Assembly (NCBI GenBank): GCA_014860225.1
Contig: JACZKE010000039.1
Location: forward strand, 1 to 64,000
Length of the DNA stretch: 64,000 bases
Direction: 5' to 3'
Source of the DNA: Desulfuromonadales bacterium
Lineage (GTDB): Bacteria > Desulfobacterota > Desulfuromonadia > Desulfuromonadales > BM103
The first letter of the stretch is position 1; each line of letters starts with the position of its first letter. The notes beneath the pieces were generated by a model. That model did no database searches. It saw only the letters and a program-made list of their open reading frames with translations, and had not been told where the DNA came from. Shown here one piece after another: positions 55,405 to 64,000 of this stretch. Position numbers and translations under genes: made by a program.

Positions 55405-56373
55405 CTACTTTTGCATGATCTCTTCCAGGGTCTGACGAAACGTATCGAGGGACGAACCGCCGAGATCCACGGCGCGCTGCGCCGCTGCAAGGGCTTCTTG
55501 TCGCTTGCCCTGTTCTGCCAGAACATGGGCGAGGTTGTTGAAGGCCATGCCATTTTCCGGTTCGAGCAGGGTTGCCTGATGAAAGGCCTCGGCGGAGCCT
55601 TCAAGATCATGCAGACGGTATCTGCTGTTGCCAAGCCCCATCCAGGCAGCAAAACTCGTCTTCCATCGCTCCAGGGCCGTTGCATAACCGATTGCTGCAG
55701 CCCTCCGCTGACCGGTCTTTTCCAGACCTGAAACGGCGGCAAGCCACGCCACTTCTTCACCTGTAACCGGCAGCCGGTCAGGTGGAAGAACCAGCAGTCC
55801 CCAGTACTCACCACGCCTCCAGAGATTCATAAAGACTCGAGAGCTGAGGACCTCCCTGGCGGTCAGGCCTGAGTGGAGGATAACCTCACCCTGTTGCTGA
55901 TCATAGCCGATGACCACGGCATAGTGCCACTTCGGATACCAGAAAAAGCTGAGGTTGACCAGAACGATAACCGGATGGCCGGCAGAGACCTCTGCCAGCA
56001 GGGCTTCACTGCCTGTGATCGGATATGCGACCCGGCCATGCCTGCGGGCTGAACCAATCAGAGAACTCTGCAGACTGCCCTTGAGGCCGGGACTATAAAC
56101 TTCGGGAGAAAGATCGGAGGGCTGCACGGCAATCCCACTCCAGTTAAGCGCCATGGCAAGGGCTGCCGGGCCGCACTGTAGTTCATCCTGGGCAAAGAAT
56201 GGAACTCCGGAAACCATGGCACTGTCCGGTTCTCCTGGCGTCTGGGGCATCGGACCCATCGGCAGGAGGCTGCAGCTGGAGAGGACAATGGTCAGCACAG
56301 AAAACAACAGGCCGGCAATCATCCGACTGCCGGCCTGGATCAAACGTGGACTTGCCTTGGGTTCAGTTCTGGG
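55405..56373 (-). CDS. C39-like cysteine peptidase with TPRs (PA2778-type lipoprotein)
   Basis: The 322-residue product starts with a lipoprotein signal (lipobox LSSC, Cys35). The peptidase domain has QDELQCGPAALAMALNW (Cys68) and KWHYAVVIGYD (His151). A C-terminal part (about 210-320) has two to three TPR motifs (GNSRYRLHDLEGSAEAFHQA, LAHVLAEQGKRQEALAAAQR). It resembles the PA2778 family of Pseudomonas and is encoded directly after a PA2779-like gene, with an 11-base overlap. Substrate and role are unknown. Confidence 0.85.
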   Translation of the reverse strand, partial: PRTEPKASPRLIQAGSRMIAGLLFSVLTIVLSSCSLLPMGPMPQTPGEPDSAMVSGVPFFAQDELQCGPAALAMALNWSGIAVQPSDLSPEVYSPGLKGSLQSSLIGSARRHGRVAYPITGSEALLAEVSAGHPVIVLVNLSFFWYPKWHYAVVIGYDQQQGEVILHSGLTAREVLSSRVFMNLWRRGEYWGLLVLPPDRLPVTGEEVAWLAAVSGLEKTGQRRAAAIGYATALERWKTSFAAWMGLGNSRYRLHDLEGSAEAFHQATLLEPENGMAFNNLAHVLAEQGKRQEALAAAQRAVDLGGSSLDTFRQTLEEIMQK

Positions 56374-56770
56374 CATTAACAAAACTAAAAACATGGGTGA
56401 GACCCAGGAGGTCGGTTATCAACAACACCACAAAGATGAAAACTACGGCGCCGACGATCGCGCCTGCCGCACTGGCACCAGCAGGCAACTGATCCATGGA
56501 ATTGGCAATTTTCGCCAACTCTGCATTGGAAAGGCTGTCCACTCTTTTCTGAGCTTCGGCAGCATCAACACCATGCTGAATCATGACCTGCTGCACATCT
56601 TCACGACCGAGAAAAGCGGCAACCCGCTCCCGATCCGCCTGCTGCTGTTGCACCGCGATCACGGTACCAGTGTCGACCATCTGTGCCATAGCAGTCTGCA
56701 CTGAAAAATCGAGTAGAATAAAGGAAAGAACTAGGAACAAACTCACTGGCCTTATCAGTTTTTTTAGCAT
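56363..56770 (-). CDS. PA2779-like small membrane protein
   Basis: The 135-residue product has a signal peptide (cut near TAMAQ), a Gln/Arg-rich segment with QQQQADRERVAAFL, and a C-terminal span (about 100-120) followed by GLTHVFSFVN. The combination matches the PA2779 family, always paired with the PA2778 peptidase. It is the first gene of the pair. Confidence 0.82.
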   Translation of the reverse strand: MLKKLIRPVSLFLVLSFILLDFSVQTAMAQMVDTGTVIAVQQQQADRERVAAFLGREDVQQVMIQHGVDAAEAQKRVDSLSNAELAKIANSMDQLPAGASAAGAIVGAVVFIFVVLLITDLLGLTHVFSFVNAQN

Positions 56771-56961
56771 GGAGACCTTCCTTAATGTTGAAGTTAGAGA
56801 GCATGCCGATTAAAAGTGATATTAGTAATCAATTATAGACAGTTGCTTGCCAATGTCAATTTTCTATCTGTGAATAACTACCCGGATTCAACATGTCGGC
56901 GATTTTTTCACAAGACCTGAATGGCGGCTCTGATCTCCATGCACTGCAATCATTGCATGAT

Positions 56962-57798
56962 TCAGAGAGTTTTATACCAGACATTCATACTCTCCAGCTG
57001 GCCGGAGATCTGGGTGTTGTTGGTCAAGGTCCCGGCAAATCTGTAGCCGTGCTTGGCAAAAGTGATGTTCATACCGTAGGAGTAGGCTCGAGCAATGGTA
57101 TAGGCAGTGCAAATGCCTTTGTTACGGACATCTGTTTCCATTTTTTCCAACAGGTAAGTGGCGAAGCCCTGGCCGCGACAATCCGGCCGGGTCGCAAAAT
57201 CAGTCATCTCGACATTCTTGCTGGAAAAGTCGATCTCTGCCGAAGAGAGAGCGATCAACTCCCCCTCCCTGAAGATGCCGTGATAGATGACGTCCTCGTC
57301 CATGGTCCTTTCCAGGTAGTCGGGATCATCGATCGGGAAAGGATACGACTTGAAAACCAGCTTATAGAGTCGAGCCATTACTTGTGCGTCATGCTTCTGC
57401 ATGATGCGCCACGTGAAGTCCGCATCAAGCTCGGGGACCAATCCCACTTCAGTGAACTTGCTGTTGGCGGCGGCGATCACTTTTTTGACGATTTCCGGAG
57501 CACCTTCCTGGCGCCGTTCAGGGAACATGAATTTACTGAGGAAATAACCGTCTTCCGCGCCGTTAAACAGATTAGGAACCTTTGCCTCTTCAACAAAGCG
57601 CTCCTGCAAAAAAGCCTGCCGACTGAAAGCCGGGGCCTTGGCGAAAATCTTGGAGTAACGGTTGTCAACCGCCAGGTTGACGGCATCGTCAACCACTGTC
57701 GGGCAGTCTTGCGGGCATATCTTCATTACATACGCCCGATCGTTGCTTTTGCCGTGCTGTATTACAGAAGAACCGAAAACTTCGATTTGATCGCTCAT
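56962..57798 (-). CDS. ablB: Beta-lysine N-acetyltransferase
   Basis: AblB acetylates beta-lysine to N-epsilon-acetyl-beta-lysine, a compatible solute. The 278-residue protein carries a GNAT domain in its second half ([26 protein letters not shown], with the acetyl-CoA loop RGQGFA). Its start overlaps the ablA stop by four bases, so both are made together. Confidence 0.9.
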   Translation of the reverse strand: MSDQIEVFGSSVIQHGKSNDRAYVMKICPQDCPTVVDDAVNLAVDNRYSKIFAKAPAFSRQAFLQERFVEEAKVPNLFNGAEDGYFLSKFMFPERRQEGAPEIVKKVIAAANSKFTEVGLVPELDADFTWRIMQKHDAQVMARLYKLVFKSYPFPIDDPDYLERTMDEDVIYHGIFREGELIALSSAEIDFSSKNVEMTDFATRPDCRGQGFATYLLEKMETDVRNKGICTAYTIARAYSYGMNITFAKHGYRFAGTLTNNTQISGQLESMNVWYKTL

Positions 57799-59108
57799 TT
57801 GCCTCTCCGCTCCATTCTCGCATTGTTTTCCGGGGTCAGGGAAATCGTCTGATCATGATCGGACAGCAGCTTTTCGATGCCGGTGGTGCAGCACTCTTCG
57901 GCACCATCCAGATGTAATTGCAAGTCGCATTTGTCGCAATCGCGGTTACAGAATGTCTCTTCGTAGCTATCAGGTTCCTTGTATGTGGTAATGACACCCT
58001 CAAAATTGCGCAGGATGACTTTATTGGTCGACAGTGAGATAAGATAATTCGGGTTCAATGGGATCTTGCCACCTCCACCAGGCGCATCGACAACAAAGGT
58101 CGGGACGGCGAAGCCACTGGTATGACCCCGCAGGCTTTCCATGATTTCAATCCCTTTGCCGATCGGGGTACGGAAATGTGTCAATCCTTCTGAAAGATCA
58201 CATTGATATATATAGTAGGGGCGAACCCGGTTCTCAACCAGTTTATGCACCAGCGATTTCATGATCCGCGGACAGTCGTTGACGCCGGCCAGAAGGACGC
58301 TTTGGTTGCCGAGTGGAATGCCTGCATCGGCCAGCATGGCAAGGGCTTCACGTGACGATGCAGTGACTTCACGCGGATGGTTGAAATGGGTATTGATCCA
58401 CAAAGGGTGATGCTTCTTCAGCATCTTGACCAGGCTTTCCGTCACACGATAAGGCAGCACCACCGGCATTCGCGTTCCCAGGCGGACCACCTGAACATGT
58501 GGAATCTTGCGCAACTCGGTCAGAATCCAGTCCAGGTAATCATCGGAGAGCATCAGCGGATCACCACCGGAGAGCAATACGTCACGCACGACCGGAGTCT
58601 TGCGGATATATGCCAAACCGGCCAGGATATCGACTTTGCTGGGAATTGAGTCAACATCGCCGACCTTGCGTTTGCGGGTACAGTGCCGACAGTACATCGA
58701 ACAGACATTGCTGACATGAAACAGGACCCGATCCGGGTAGCGATGGGTAATCCCCGGGGCGGGACTGTCCTTGTCCTCGTCGAGAGGGTCAGCCATATCA
58801 TGCCTGAGTATTTCCAGCTCCTCGGGGGCCGGGAAGGCCTGGCGGAAAACGGGGTCGTTCAGATAGTCTTCGGTGTTGATCAGGGACAGGTAATAAGGCG
58901 AGATGGCCAGAGGAAACTTTTTGATCGTCAGCTCGACTTTCTTCCGGTGCTTATCATCCAGCTTGATACCTAGCAAGGATTCAAACTGATCGACTGTCTT
59001 GATGCAGTTTTTAAGCTGCCATTTCCAGTCCTTCCATTTCGCTACGGCAATCTTCTCATCACCTAGCTGATCTGCAATTTCCTGTTGTGCACTTGAGAAT
59101 ATAGGCAT
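57795..59108 (-). CDS. ablA: Lysine 2,3-aminomutase
   Basis: AblA converts L-alpha-lysine to L-beta-lysine with SAM, an iron-sulphur cluster and PLP. The 437-residue protein has the radical-SAM cysteines in CSMYCRHC (Cys136, Cys140, Cys143) and the PLP-binding [10 protein letters not shown]. The C-terminal cysteine group [11 protein letters not shown] matches the family's zinc site. Together with ablB it makes the osmolyte N-acetyl-beta-lysine. A MarR-type gene precedes it but ends in its own terminator. Confidence 0.95.
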   Translation of the reverse strand: MPIFSSAQQEIADQLGDEKIAVAKWKDWKWQLKNCIKTVDQFESLLGIKLDDKHRKKVELTIKKFPLAISPYYLSLINTEDYLNDPVFRQAFPAPEELEILRHDMADPLDEDKDSPAPGITHRYPDRVLFHVSNVCSMYCRHCTRKRKVGDVDSIPSKVDILAGLAYIRKTPVVRDVLLSGGDPLMLSDDYLDWILTELRKIPHVQVVRLGTRMPVVLPYRVTESLVKMLKKHHPLWINTHFNHPREVTASSREALAMLADAGIPLGNQSVLLAGVNDCPRIMKSLVHKLVENRVRPYYIYQCDLSEGLTHFRTPIGKGIEIMESLRGHTSGFAVPTFVVDAPGGGGKIPLNPNYLISLSTNKVILRNFEGVITTYKEPDSYEETFCNRDCDKCDLQLHLDGAEECCTTGIEKLLSDHDQTISLTPENNARMERRGK

Positions 59109-59141
59109 TGTTCCTCTTTCTCTTTCGAGTTAATGGTTACT

Positions 59142-59172
59142 GACAATAAAAAAGTCAAGAAACGCTCTTGAC
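59142..59172 (-). terminator. Terminator of the MarR gene
   Basis: GTCAAGA (59154-59160) pairs with TCTTGAC (59166-59172), followed on the minus strand by TTTTTT. It lies between the MarR gene and ablA, so ablA needs its own promoter or read-through. Confidence 0.85.
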
Positions 59173-59215
59173 CTGATGAAACAGATGGAACCTGCTCCGC
59201 CCATCGATTTTGTTG

Positions 59216-59812
59216 TCAGGGTTTGTTTTTCTTATCAACAAGCTTATTGACCAAGGATCCGGTTACCAGAATCGGTGCCGCGTCGATACCTTCCGCTTCC
59301 ATCAGCTTAACGATCTTCTCCAGAGACGAAACAATTGTGATCTGCTCGATTTCCGGAAGACCCTGCAGTGCCTTGGCCAGAGTTTCCTGCAAAGGAGATG
59401 GTGCCGAGCTGACAAGCTCCATGCCTTTTGACGTGATTTCGATGTTGATGACGCGACGATCCTGACTGCTGCGACGTCTGAGCACTAACGCCTTCTGCTC
59501 CAACCGGTCGATGATGCCGACGATAGTGCTGGGGCTGAGGTGAATCTCGCGGGCCAGGGATGATACCGTCAATGGCCCATGCTCATTGACGGCAAGCAGA
59601 CATGCCAGTTGCGGTCCGGTGATGTTATGCTGCATCGAAAGCTTGCGAGAATGCAGATCCACGGCCCGAATGATGCGCCGCAATGATTGCAGAACCCTGA
59701 GGCCATAACTGGTTCTGGGAACCGCAGGATACTCTGAATCCGGTATTTCGCTGGAGATGATAACCGCTGGTTTAATTTCATCTTCTGGTTGCTCTGTTTT
59801 ATATTCACTCAT
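59216..59812 (-). CDS. MarR-family regulator, probably of osmolyte genes
   Basis: The 198-residue protein has an N-terminal extension of about 35 residues and a MarR winged-helix core (GPLTVSSLAREIHLSPSTIVGIIDRLEQKALVLRRRS, then RVINIEITSKG). It lies directly upstream of ablA-ablB. Related MarR proteins (EctR type) control ectoine genes, so osmotic control here is a reasonable inference. A perfect palindrome overlaps its own promoter, suggesting autoregulation. Confidence 0.88.
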   Translation of the reverse strand: MSEYKTEQPEDEIKPAVIISSEIPDSEYPAVPRTSYGLRVLQSLRRIIRAVDLHSRKLSMQHNITGPQLACLLAVNEHGPLTVSSLAREIHLSPSTIVGIIDRLEQKALVLRRRSSQDRRVINIEITSKGMELVSSAPSPLQETLAKALQGLPEIEQITIVSSLEKIVKLMEAEGIDAAPILVTGSLVNKLVDKKNKP

Positions 59813-59828
59813 AATTTATTGTCAAAAT

Positions 59829-59877
59829 AATAGTTTGAATTGAAACTATTTGTACCATAACTATATTTTTAGGTCAA
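59829..59877 (-). promoter_or_regulatory. Promoter and MarR-type operator
   Basis: On the minus strand TTGACC (59877-59872) and TACAAA (59854-59849) are separated by 17 bases. A perfect inverted repeat AATAGTTT-gaattg-AAACTATT (59829-59850) overlaps the -10 and the start site, as expected for a MarR operator. Confidence 0.7.
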
Positions 59878-59937
59878 GTTGCAGCCTGAAGCAAAGCTCC
59901 TATGTGACCATGAGAGGCAGCAAAAGGTTTGAAAAGA

Positions 59938-60106
59938 CTAGCAGTCTGTCGGACTATACGGGCCGAAGCGAAAATTTGGATGTTTGAGAACAGATTTTAG
60001 CTCGTTTGCAGGTTCATAGCCGTAGCTATGGACCAAAAAGGAGCTGAAATATGAGCCAAACAAACGGATTTGCAGCCGGCTCATGGATAGTACGACAGGC
60101 TGCTAG
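59938..60106. repeat. Dispersed repeat A, copy 2 (complete)
   Basis: The 169-base element has 20-base terminal inverted repeats, CTAGCAGTCTGTCGGACTAT at the left and its complement with two changes at the right, and inner imperfect inverted repeats centred on CATAGCcgtaGCTATG. It is nearly identical to copy 1 at 1-150. The whole molecule can fold into one long hairpin. Confidence 0.9.
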
Positions 60107-60409
60107 GTCCGGATAGATTCTTTCAGGGGCTGGGATTGACAGAACGATCAGAGTCTCTGGAATCTGGTTAAACAAGACTCATTTTTTTGAAGGGAGCATG
60201 ATTAAATTGAAGGGCCTATTCAATCGATCTGTATAGACGATCACAGGAGTACAGGTGATGATAGATTCCAGCCTTTGATGGGTGGGATCGCGCATCCTGA
60301 CCCCGGTGAAAATGACCGATTGAGATATATCTATTTCAAGAAATCGTCAAGCAAGTAACAAGGTTCTGCAAGACTTCACTGTTAACAACCATCTTACATC
60401 CCGGGAATT
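60107..60409. other. Intergenic stretch without recognised feature
   Basis: Between repeat A copy 2 and the DUF1820 gene I see no gene, hairpin terminator or RNA signature. Confidence 0.5.
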
Positions 60410-60748
60410 TTACTTTGCAGGGTTATGCGGCGGCAAAGGCTGAACGATATCTCCTTCAATATTAGACACCGCCAACGAAACAATCCTGGCCTGCCCTTCC
60501 TTTTCGACCTCATCTATGCGACTGACAGAATGGTAAGGGATCAGCAGGCGCTTGACGCCGGCAAACTCCTTCTTCAAAGCTTCTTCGTTCGGATCAACCA
60601 CAATTGCTGATTTTTCACCGAAAATAATATCTTCGATTTCAACAAAGCCATACATATCGCCTTGACAGACCTTGCGTGCATAGATCTCATAACCCTTGCC
60701 CTGGCTGGTAAAGTATATCCGGTACGCTGTTTTCTTCTGTTTATTCAT
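60410..60748 (-). CDS. DUF1820 family protein
   Basis: The ATG at 60748 gives 112 residues starting MNKQKKTAYRIYFTSQGKGY, which matches the RVxFxxQGKVYEIYARxV start of the DUF1820 family; the frame opens at a TTG nine codons earlier. Function is unknown. No clear ribosome site is seen. Confidence 0.8.
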   Translation of the reverse strand: MNKQKKTAYRIYFTSQGKGYEIYARKVCQGDMYGFVEIEDIIFGEKSAIVVDPNEEALKKEFAGVKRLLIPYHSVSRIDEVEKEGQARIVSLAVSNIEGDIVQPLPPHNPAK

Positions 60749-60840
60749 AGGCTTAAAGTTCTCGATTATTTTCAAAACACCAGGGATAGTCTATCGAAGG
60801 GCAGCCCCCGCCACAGAGTAAAGGACGTTTTCGAGCAGAC

Positions 60841-61602
60841 TTACCTGGCAACAATGAAACTGTTTGGATAACCGTTGGTTTCAAATTGCAGCAGAGCATC
60901 ATCAGCAAGAGTCATGGAAGAGTAAAGACCAACGCGGACCCGGTAGAATTTCTGGCCATTTACCAAACCTTCAGTCACAGCCGAACTGCCGTACTGTCCC
61001 TTGAGTTTTTCTGCGAGTCGATAGGCATTGTCTTTGACAGTGAACGCCCCGACCTGCACCATAAACGGCCCGGCATCGTAGCTGACCGGATGCCGATAGT
61101 AAGGTGCCGCTCCGGTTTGCGTTTCGTCGCGATAACCGAGAGCTTCAATACGAACCGGCGCAGTTCCGGGACCGACCACACCTAATTCGTTGGCCGCAGA
61201 ATAAGAAAGATCAAGAATCCGGCTCTTGACGAATGGGCCGCGATCGTTGATCCGCACCACCGTTGAGCGACCATTATCAAGGTTGGTGACCTGCAAATAG
61301 ACGTTCATCGGCAACGTTTTATGCGCTGCCGTCATTGCATACATATCGTAAATTTCGCCGTTGCTGGTTTTCCGCCCGTGAAAATCTTTGCCGTACCAGC
61401 TGGCAATCCCTTGTTCGGCGAACCCCTCCGCCGTCAGTATTGGTTGATAACGCTGGCCATTAATCTCATAAGCGCGTTGCGTATACTTAAGACTCGGCTG
61501 GGAAGGCGTCTCCATGACCCTGACCTTATTGGCCGGAGTACCGCAGGCGGCAAGCAGCAGAACCAGTATGAACAGACAACAATAGTGAATATGTTTCATC
61601 AT
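60841..61602 (-). CDS. rlpA: Septal-ring lytic transglycosylase RlpA family lipoprotein
   Basis: The 253-residue product has a lipobox (LLAAC, Cys20), a double-psi beta-barrel domain (GIASWYGKDFHGRKTSNGE, then VRINDRGPFVKSRILDLS), and a C-terminal SPOR domain (PFMVQVGAFTVKDNAYRLAEKL) for septal peptidoglycan. It cleaves denuded glycan strands during division in related species. Confidence 0.92.
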   Translation of the reverse strand: MMKHIHYCCLFILVLLLAACGTPANKVRVMETPSQPSLKYTQRAYEINGQRYQPILTAEGFAEQGIASWYGKDFHGRKTSNGEIYDMYAMTAAHKTLPMNVYLQVTNLDNGRSTVVRINDRGPFVKSRILDLSYSAANELGVVGPGTAPVRIEALGYRDETQTGAAPYYRHPVSYDAGPFMVQVGAFTVKDNAYRLAEKLKGQYGSSAVTEGLVNGQKFYRVRVGLYSSMTLADDALLQFETNGYPNSFIVAR

Positions 61603-61703
61603 CTCGGCATTGATAATTGAAGAGGATCGTTAAGTCAACAGGTGCAATTATCAGGCGATCACATTAATTCTTGATTCAGTGGGGAGTGAGGAACGATAAA
61701 TAT

Positions 61704-61737
61704 CTACGGAGACAGAGTCATCTCCTGTCCCCGTAGC
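61704..61737 (-). terminator. Candidate terminator after accA
   Basis: CTACGG-a-GACAG and CTGTC-c-CCGTAG pair around a nine-base loop, 30 bases past accA. The following minus-strand bases are AT-rich rather than a T tract, and a second weaker stem (TCCTGTT / AACAGGA, 61744-61767) overlaps the stop. Confidence 0.5.
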
Positions 61738-61767
61738 TTGACATCCTGTTGCGTCGAAAAAACAGGA

Positions 61768-62721
61768 TTATTCTTCGATAACAGACATGGCCCTGAATTT
61801 CTGGTAACGCTGTTCAACCAGTTCCTCGGGTGAAAGCTCTCTCAGTACGTTCAGGTGCTTTTTGAGATATTCCTTCACGGTTGCAGCGGCAGCTTCATGA
61901 TTATTGTGTGCGCCACCATCAGGTTCAGGGATAACATCGTCGATGATCACTCCGAGAGCATCAATATCCATGGAAGTCAATTTAAGGGCTTCTGCGGCTT
62001 CGGGTCCGCGGGCACCGTCACTCCAGAGGATTGCCGCGCAGCCTTCCGGCGAGATGACTGCGTAAACGGAATATTGCATCATCATCACCTTGTTGCCGAC
62101 GGCAATCGCCAGGGCGCCACCGGAGCCGCCTTCACCGGTGACAGTAACGATCACCGGTACGGTCAGGGCCGCCATCTCGCGCAGATTACGGGCAATAGCT
62201 TCCGCCTGGCCACGTTCCTCGGCGCCGATTCCCGGAAAGGCTCCCGGCGTATCGACAAAGGTGAAAATCGGCAGCCCGAATTGCTCGGCCATCTGCATGA
62301 TGCGCAAGGCCTTGCGATATCCTTCCGGATTCGGCATACCGAAATTTCGATAGACCTTCTCCTTGGTGTCCCGGCCCTTTTGATGACCGATGACTGCACA
62401 CGGCTCGCCATCCAGACGGGCGAAGCCACAAACCAGAGCCGGATCATCGCGGTAGTTGCGATCGCCATGGACCTCAAACCAGTCGGTGAAAATATGCTGA
62501 ATGTAATCAAGGGTATGGGGTCGAGACTGGTGACGTGCCAACTGGGTACGCTGCCAGCGGGTCAAGTTGGAGAATATTTCATCACGTAACTTTTCAGACT
62601 TCTTCTCTAACTTCCTGATATCAGAAGAGAAATCAACACTATCGGTTGAATAATCCCGTAGCTCCCTGATCTTCTGGTCAAGCTCTACCAGGGGTTTTTC
62701 AAAATCCAGATAAAACTGCAT
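61768..62721 (-). CDS. accA: Acetyl-CoA carboxylase carboxyltransferase subunit alpha
   Basis: AccA with AccD transfers CO2 from biotin to acetyl-CoA, the first step of fatty-acid synthesis. The 317-residue protein has the family sequences [43 protein letters not shown] and [18 protein letters not shown]. It follows dnaE by 46 bases on the same strand, a common gene pair. Confidence 0.97.
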   Translation of the reverse strand: MQFYLDFEKPLVELDQKIRELRDYSTDSVDFSSDIRKLEKKSEKLRDEIFSNLTRWQRTQLARHQSRPHTLDYIQHIFTDWFEVHGDRNYRDDPALVCGFARLDGEPCAVIGHQKGRDTKEKVYRNFGMPNPEGYRKALRIMQMAEQFGLPIFTFVDTPGAFPGIGAEERGQAEAIARNLREMAALTVPVIVTVTGEGGSGGALAIAVGNKVMMMQYSVYAVISPEGCAAILWSDGARGPEAAEALKLTSMDIDALGVIIDDVIPEPDGGAHNNHEAAAATVKEYLKKHLNVLRELSPEELVEQRYQKFRAMSVIEE

Positions 62722-62767
62722 TTGCAGGCTCCTGTCAATTCGTCGTTGACCCGATCAAGAGTCAAAC

Positions 62768-64000
62768 TCATTCGAAAGTGACGACATTATAACCGAACAA
62801 TTTCTCAACGTCATCCATCATTTCATCGCTGGCACTGAGACGTAATGTTTCAGGCAACGATATCACGGTTTCGCTTCGATTGGGCACAACCAGATGAATC
62901 AGCGCTTCACATTCACCGCGATAGCGCATCATGATTTCTTTAAGAGAGCGCAACTGCCGATCATCCAGTCCGGGAGACGTCAAACGAAAATGGACCATCT
63001 TGGTCATGCGTTGTTGTACATCCTTGAGAGCCAGCACCTCGTTGACCAGAATCTTGCAGGCATCTTCGCCAACATCAACCGAGCCTTTAACAAGCAGCGC
63101 TTCTTCACTGTTCAGAAGGTCGGCAACCTGGGCATAGGTCTCCGGAAAAATCACCATTTCCACAAAACCGCTGAGATCCTCAAGAGTCACAAAAGCCATG
63201 CGGTCACCTTTGCGGGTGTTCAAAAGCTTTATCCCGGTGACTATGCCGCAGACGCTTACTTCTTCCTTGTCTGCCCGTTCGATCAGACCGGCCGTATCAC
63301 ACGTACTGAAACGCTTGATGGCATCGCTGTGCCGCGCCAGGGGGTGGCCGGTAATGTAGAACCCGATTGATTCCTTTTCATTGGTCAGCAGAACATTTTC
63401 CGGCCATTCCTCAACATCCGGAAGCTTGCCGTACGCGTGACCGCTCTGAGTGACGATCTGATCTGAACCGAACAGCGATTCCTGTCCGGATGCTTTTTCA
63501 CGCTGGAGTTTTTGACCGTACTCCATGGCTTCTTCAAGAGCGGCCATGAATTGTGCGCGCTTGCCCTGCAATGAATCAAACGTGCCGCATTTGATCAAAG
63601 CTTCGACAACACGCTTGTTGACACGTCGCAAGTCGACACGTTCACAGAAATCATGCAGAGACTCAAAAGGACCATCTGCTCGTGCTTCAACAATCGCTTC
63701 GACCGCCCCGCCGCCGACACCTTTTACTGCACCCAGGCCAAAGCGGATATCCTTGGTATGAACGGTAAAGTCGCGACACGAAGCGTTGATATCAGGCGGA
63801 AGAATTGCAACCTCCATGTTGCGTATTTCATTAATGTTCTTGATGACCTTATCGGTGTTCTCCATGTCTTCAGTTAACAGAGCAGCCATGAATTCAACCG
63901 GGTAGTGAGCTTTGAGATAAGCAGTCTGGTAGGCTATATAGGCGTATGCCGCAGAGTGTGACTTATTAAAACCGTACTCGGCGAATTTCTCCATCTGATC
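62768..64000 (-). CDS. dnaE: DNA polymerase III subunit alpha, C-terminal part (cut by window)
   Basis: The frame is open to the window edge and covers about 410 C-terminal residues. It has FAEYGFNKSHSAAYAYIAYQ (polymerase C-terminal part), the helix-hairpin-helix region HDFCERVDLRRVNKRVVEALIKCG, and the OB-fold VSVCGIVTGIKLLNTRKGD. The catalytic palm lies outside the window. The upstream accession start is not visible. Confidence 0.96.
   Translation of the reverse strand, partial: DQMEKFAEYGFNKSHSAAYAYIAYQTAYLKAHYPVEFMAALLTEDMENTDKVIKNINEIRNMEVAILPPDINASCRDFTVHTKDIRFGLGAVKGVGGGAVEAIVEARADGPFESLHDFCERVDLRRVNKRVVEALIKCGTFDSLQGKRAQFMAALEEAMEYGQKLQREKASGQESLFGSDQIVTQSGHAYGKLPDVEEWPENVLLTNEKESIGFYITGHPLARHSDAIKRFSTCDTAGLIERADKEEVSVCGIVTGIKLLNTRKGDRMAFVTLEDLSGFVEMVIFPETYAQVADLLNSEEALLVKGSVDVGEDACKILVNEVLALKDVQQRMTKMVHFRLTSPGLDDRQLRSLKEIMMRYRGECEALIHLVVPNRSETVISLPETLRLSASDEMMDDVEKLFGYNVVTFE

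Noticed and set aside
56893-57852. A 319-residue plus-strand frame opposite ablB
   Set aside because: The minus strand holds a clear GNAT acetyltransferase that overlaps ablA by four bases; the plus frame has no recognisable motif.

Overview
The window is a gene-dense stretch of bacterial chromosome. It most resembles the order Desulfuromonadales (Geobacter / Pelobacter / Desulfuromonas relatives). The reasons are the gene order pheA-tyrA-aroA-cmk-ispH-rpsA-sppA-ihfB, an adenosylcobalamin-dependent (class II) ribonucleotide reductase, a periplasmic sensor with a c-type haem CxxCH motif, and an N-acetyl-beta-lysine osmolyte operon (ablA-ablB) that points to saline or marine life. The taxonomic call is inference from gene content; no rRNA gene is present.

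Layout. 1-8.1 kb: dispersed repeat A, class II RNR behind a promoter with two NrdR-like boxes, two small genes, a UMF1-type MFS transporter, dispersed repeat B, and an orphan oppB/oppA pair. 8.1-16.9 kb: a LolB-like lipoprotein and a TPR lipoprotein, an APH-like/ATPase fusion, then a signalling operon: a small membrane protein, an SLC5-STAC-GAF-SpoIIE phosphatase, a STAS protein and an RsbW-type kinase. 17-24.7 kb (minus strand): HAD phosphatase, lgt, a RluA-type synthase, 6S RNA (plus strand), ihfB, sppA, rpsA, ispH, cmk. 24.8-30.3 kb: aroA, tyrA, pheA, then a divergent aminotransferase and an FNT channel. 30.3-38.7 kb (minus strand): recJ with a small lipoprotein candidate, the yajC-secD-secF-TPR secretion operon, tgt, queA and a DUF2065 gene.

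38.9-47.6 kb: a haem-c HD-GYP sensor, a DUF6485 protein, argC, rplM-rpsI, an M42 aminopeptidase, miaB, a PH-domain protein, and an M48-like protein whose zinc motif is lost. 47.8-56.8 kb: typA, AMMECR1, a zinc-ribbon protein, an orphan Cas6-like RAMP protein, a second tgt paralogue, an uncharacterised helical protein, an EamA transporter and a PA2778/PA2779-like pair. 56.9-64 kb: ablB-ablA with a MarR regulator that has its own palindromic operator, repeat A copy 2, DUF1820, rlpA, accA and the 3' part of dnaE, cut by the window edge.

The most unusual items are two families of non-coding, hairpin-forming dispersed repeats (A: 2 copies; B: 4 copies, two of which appear to provide the stop codon of the neighbouring gene), the transporter-like SpoIIE phosphatase module, the orphan Cas6-like protein with no CRISPR array in view, the paired tgt paralogues, and the M48-like pseudo-protease. 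No tRNA, rRNA, transposase gene, prophage or CRISPR array was seen.
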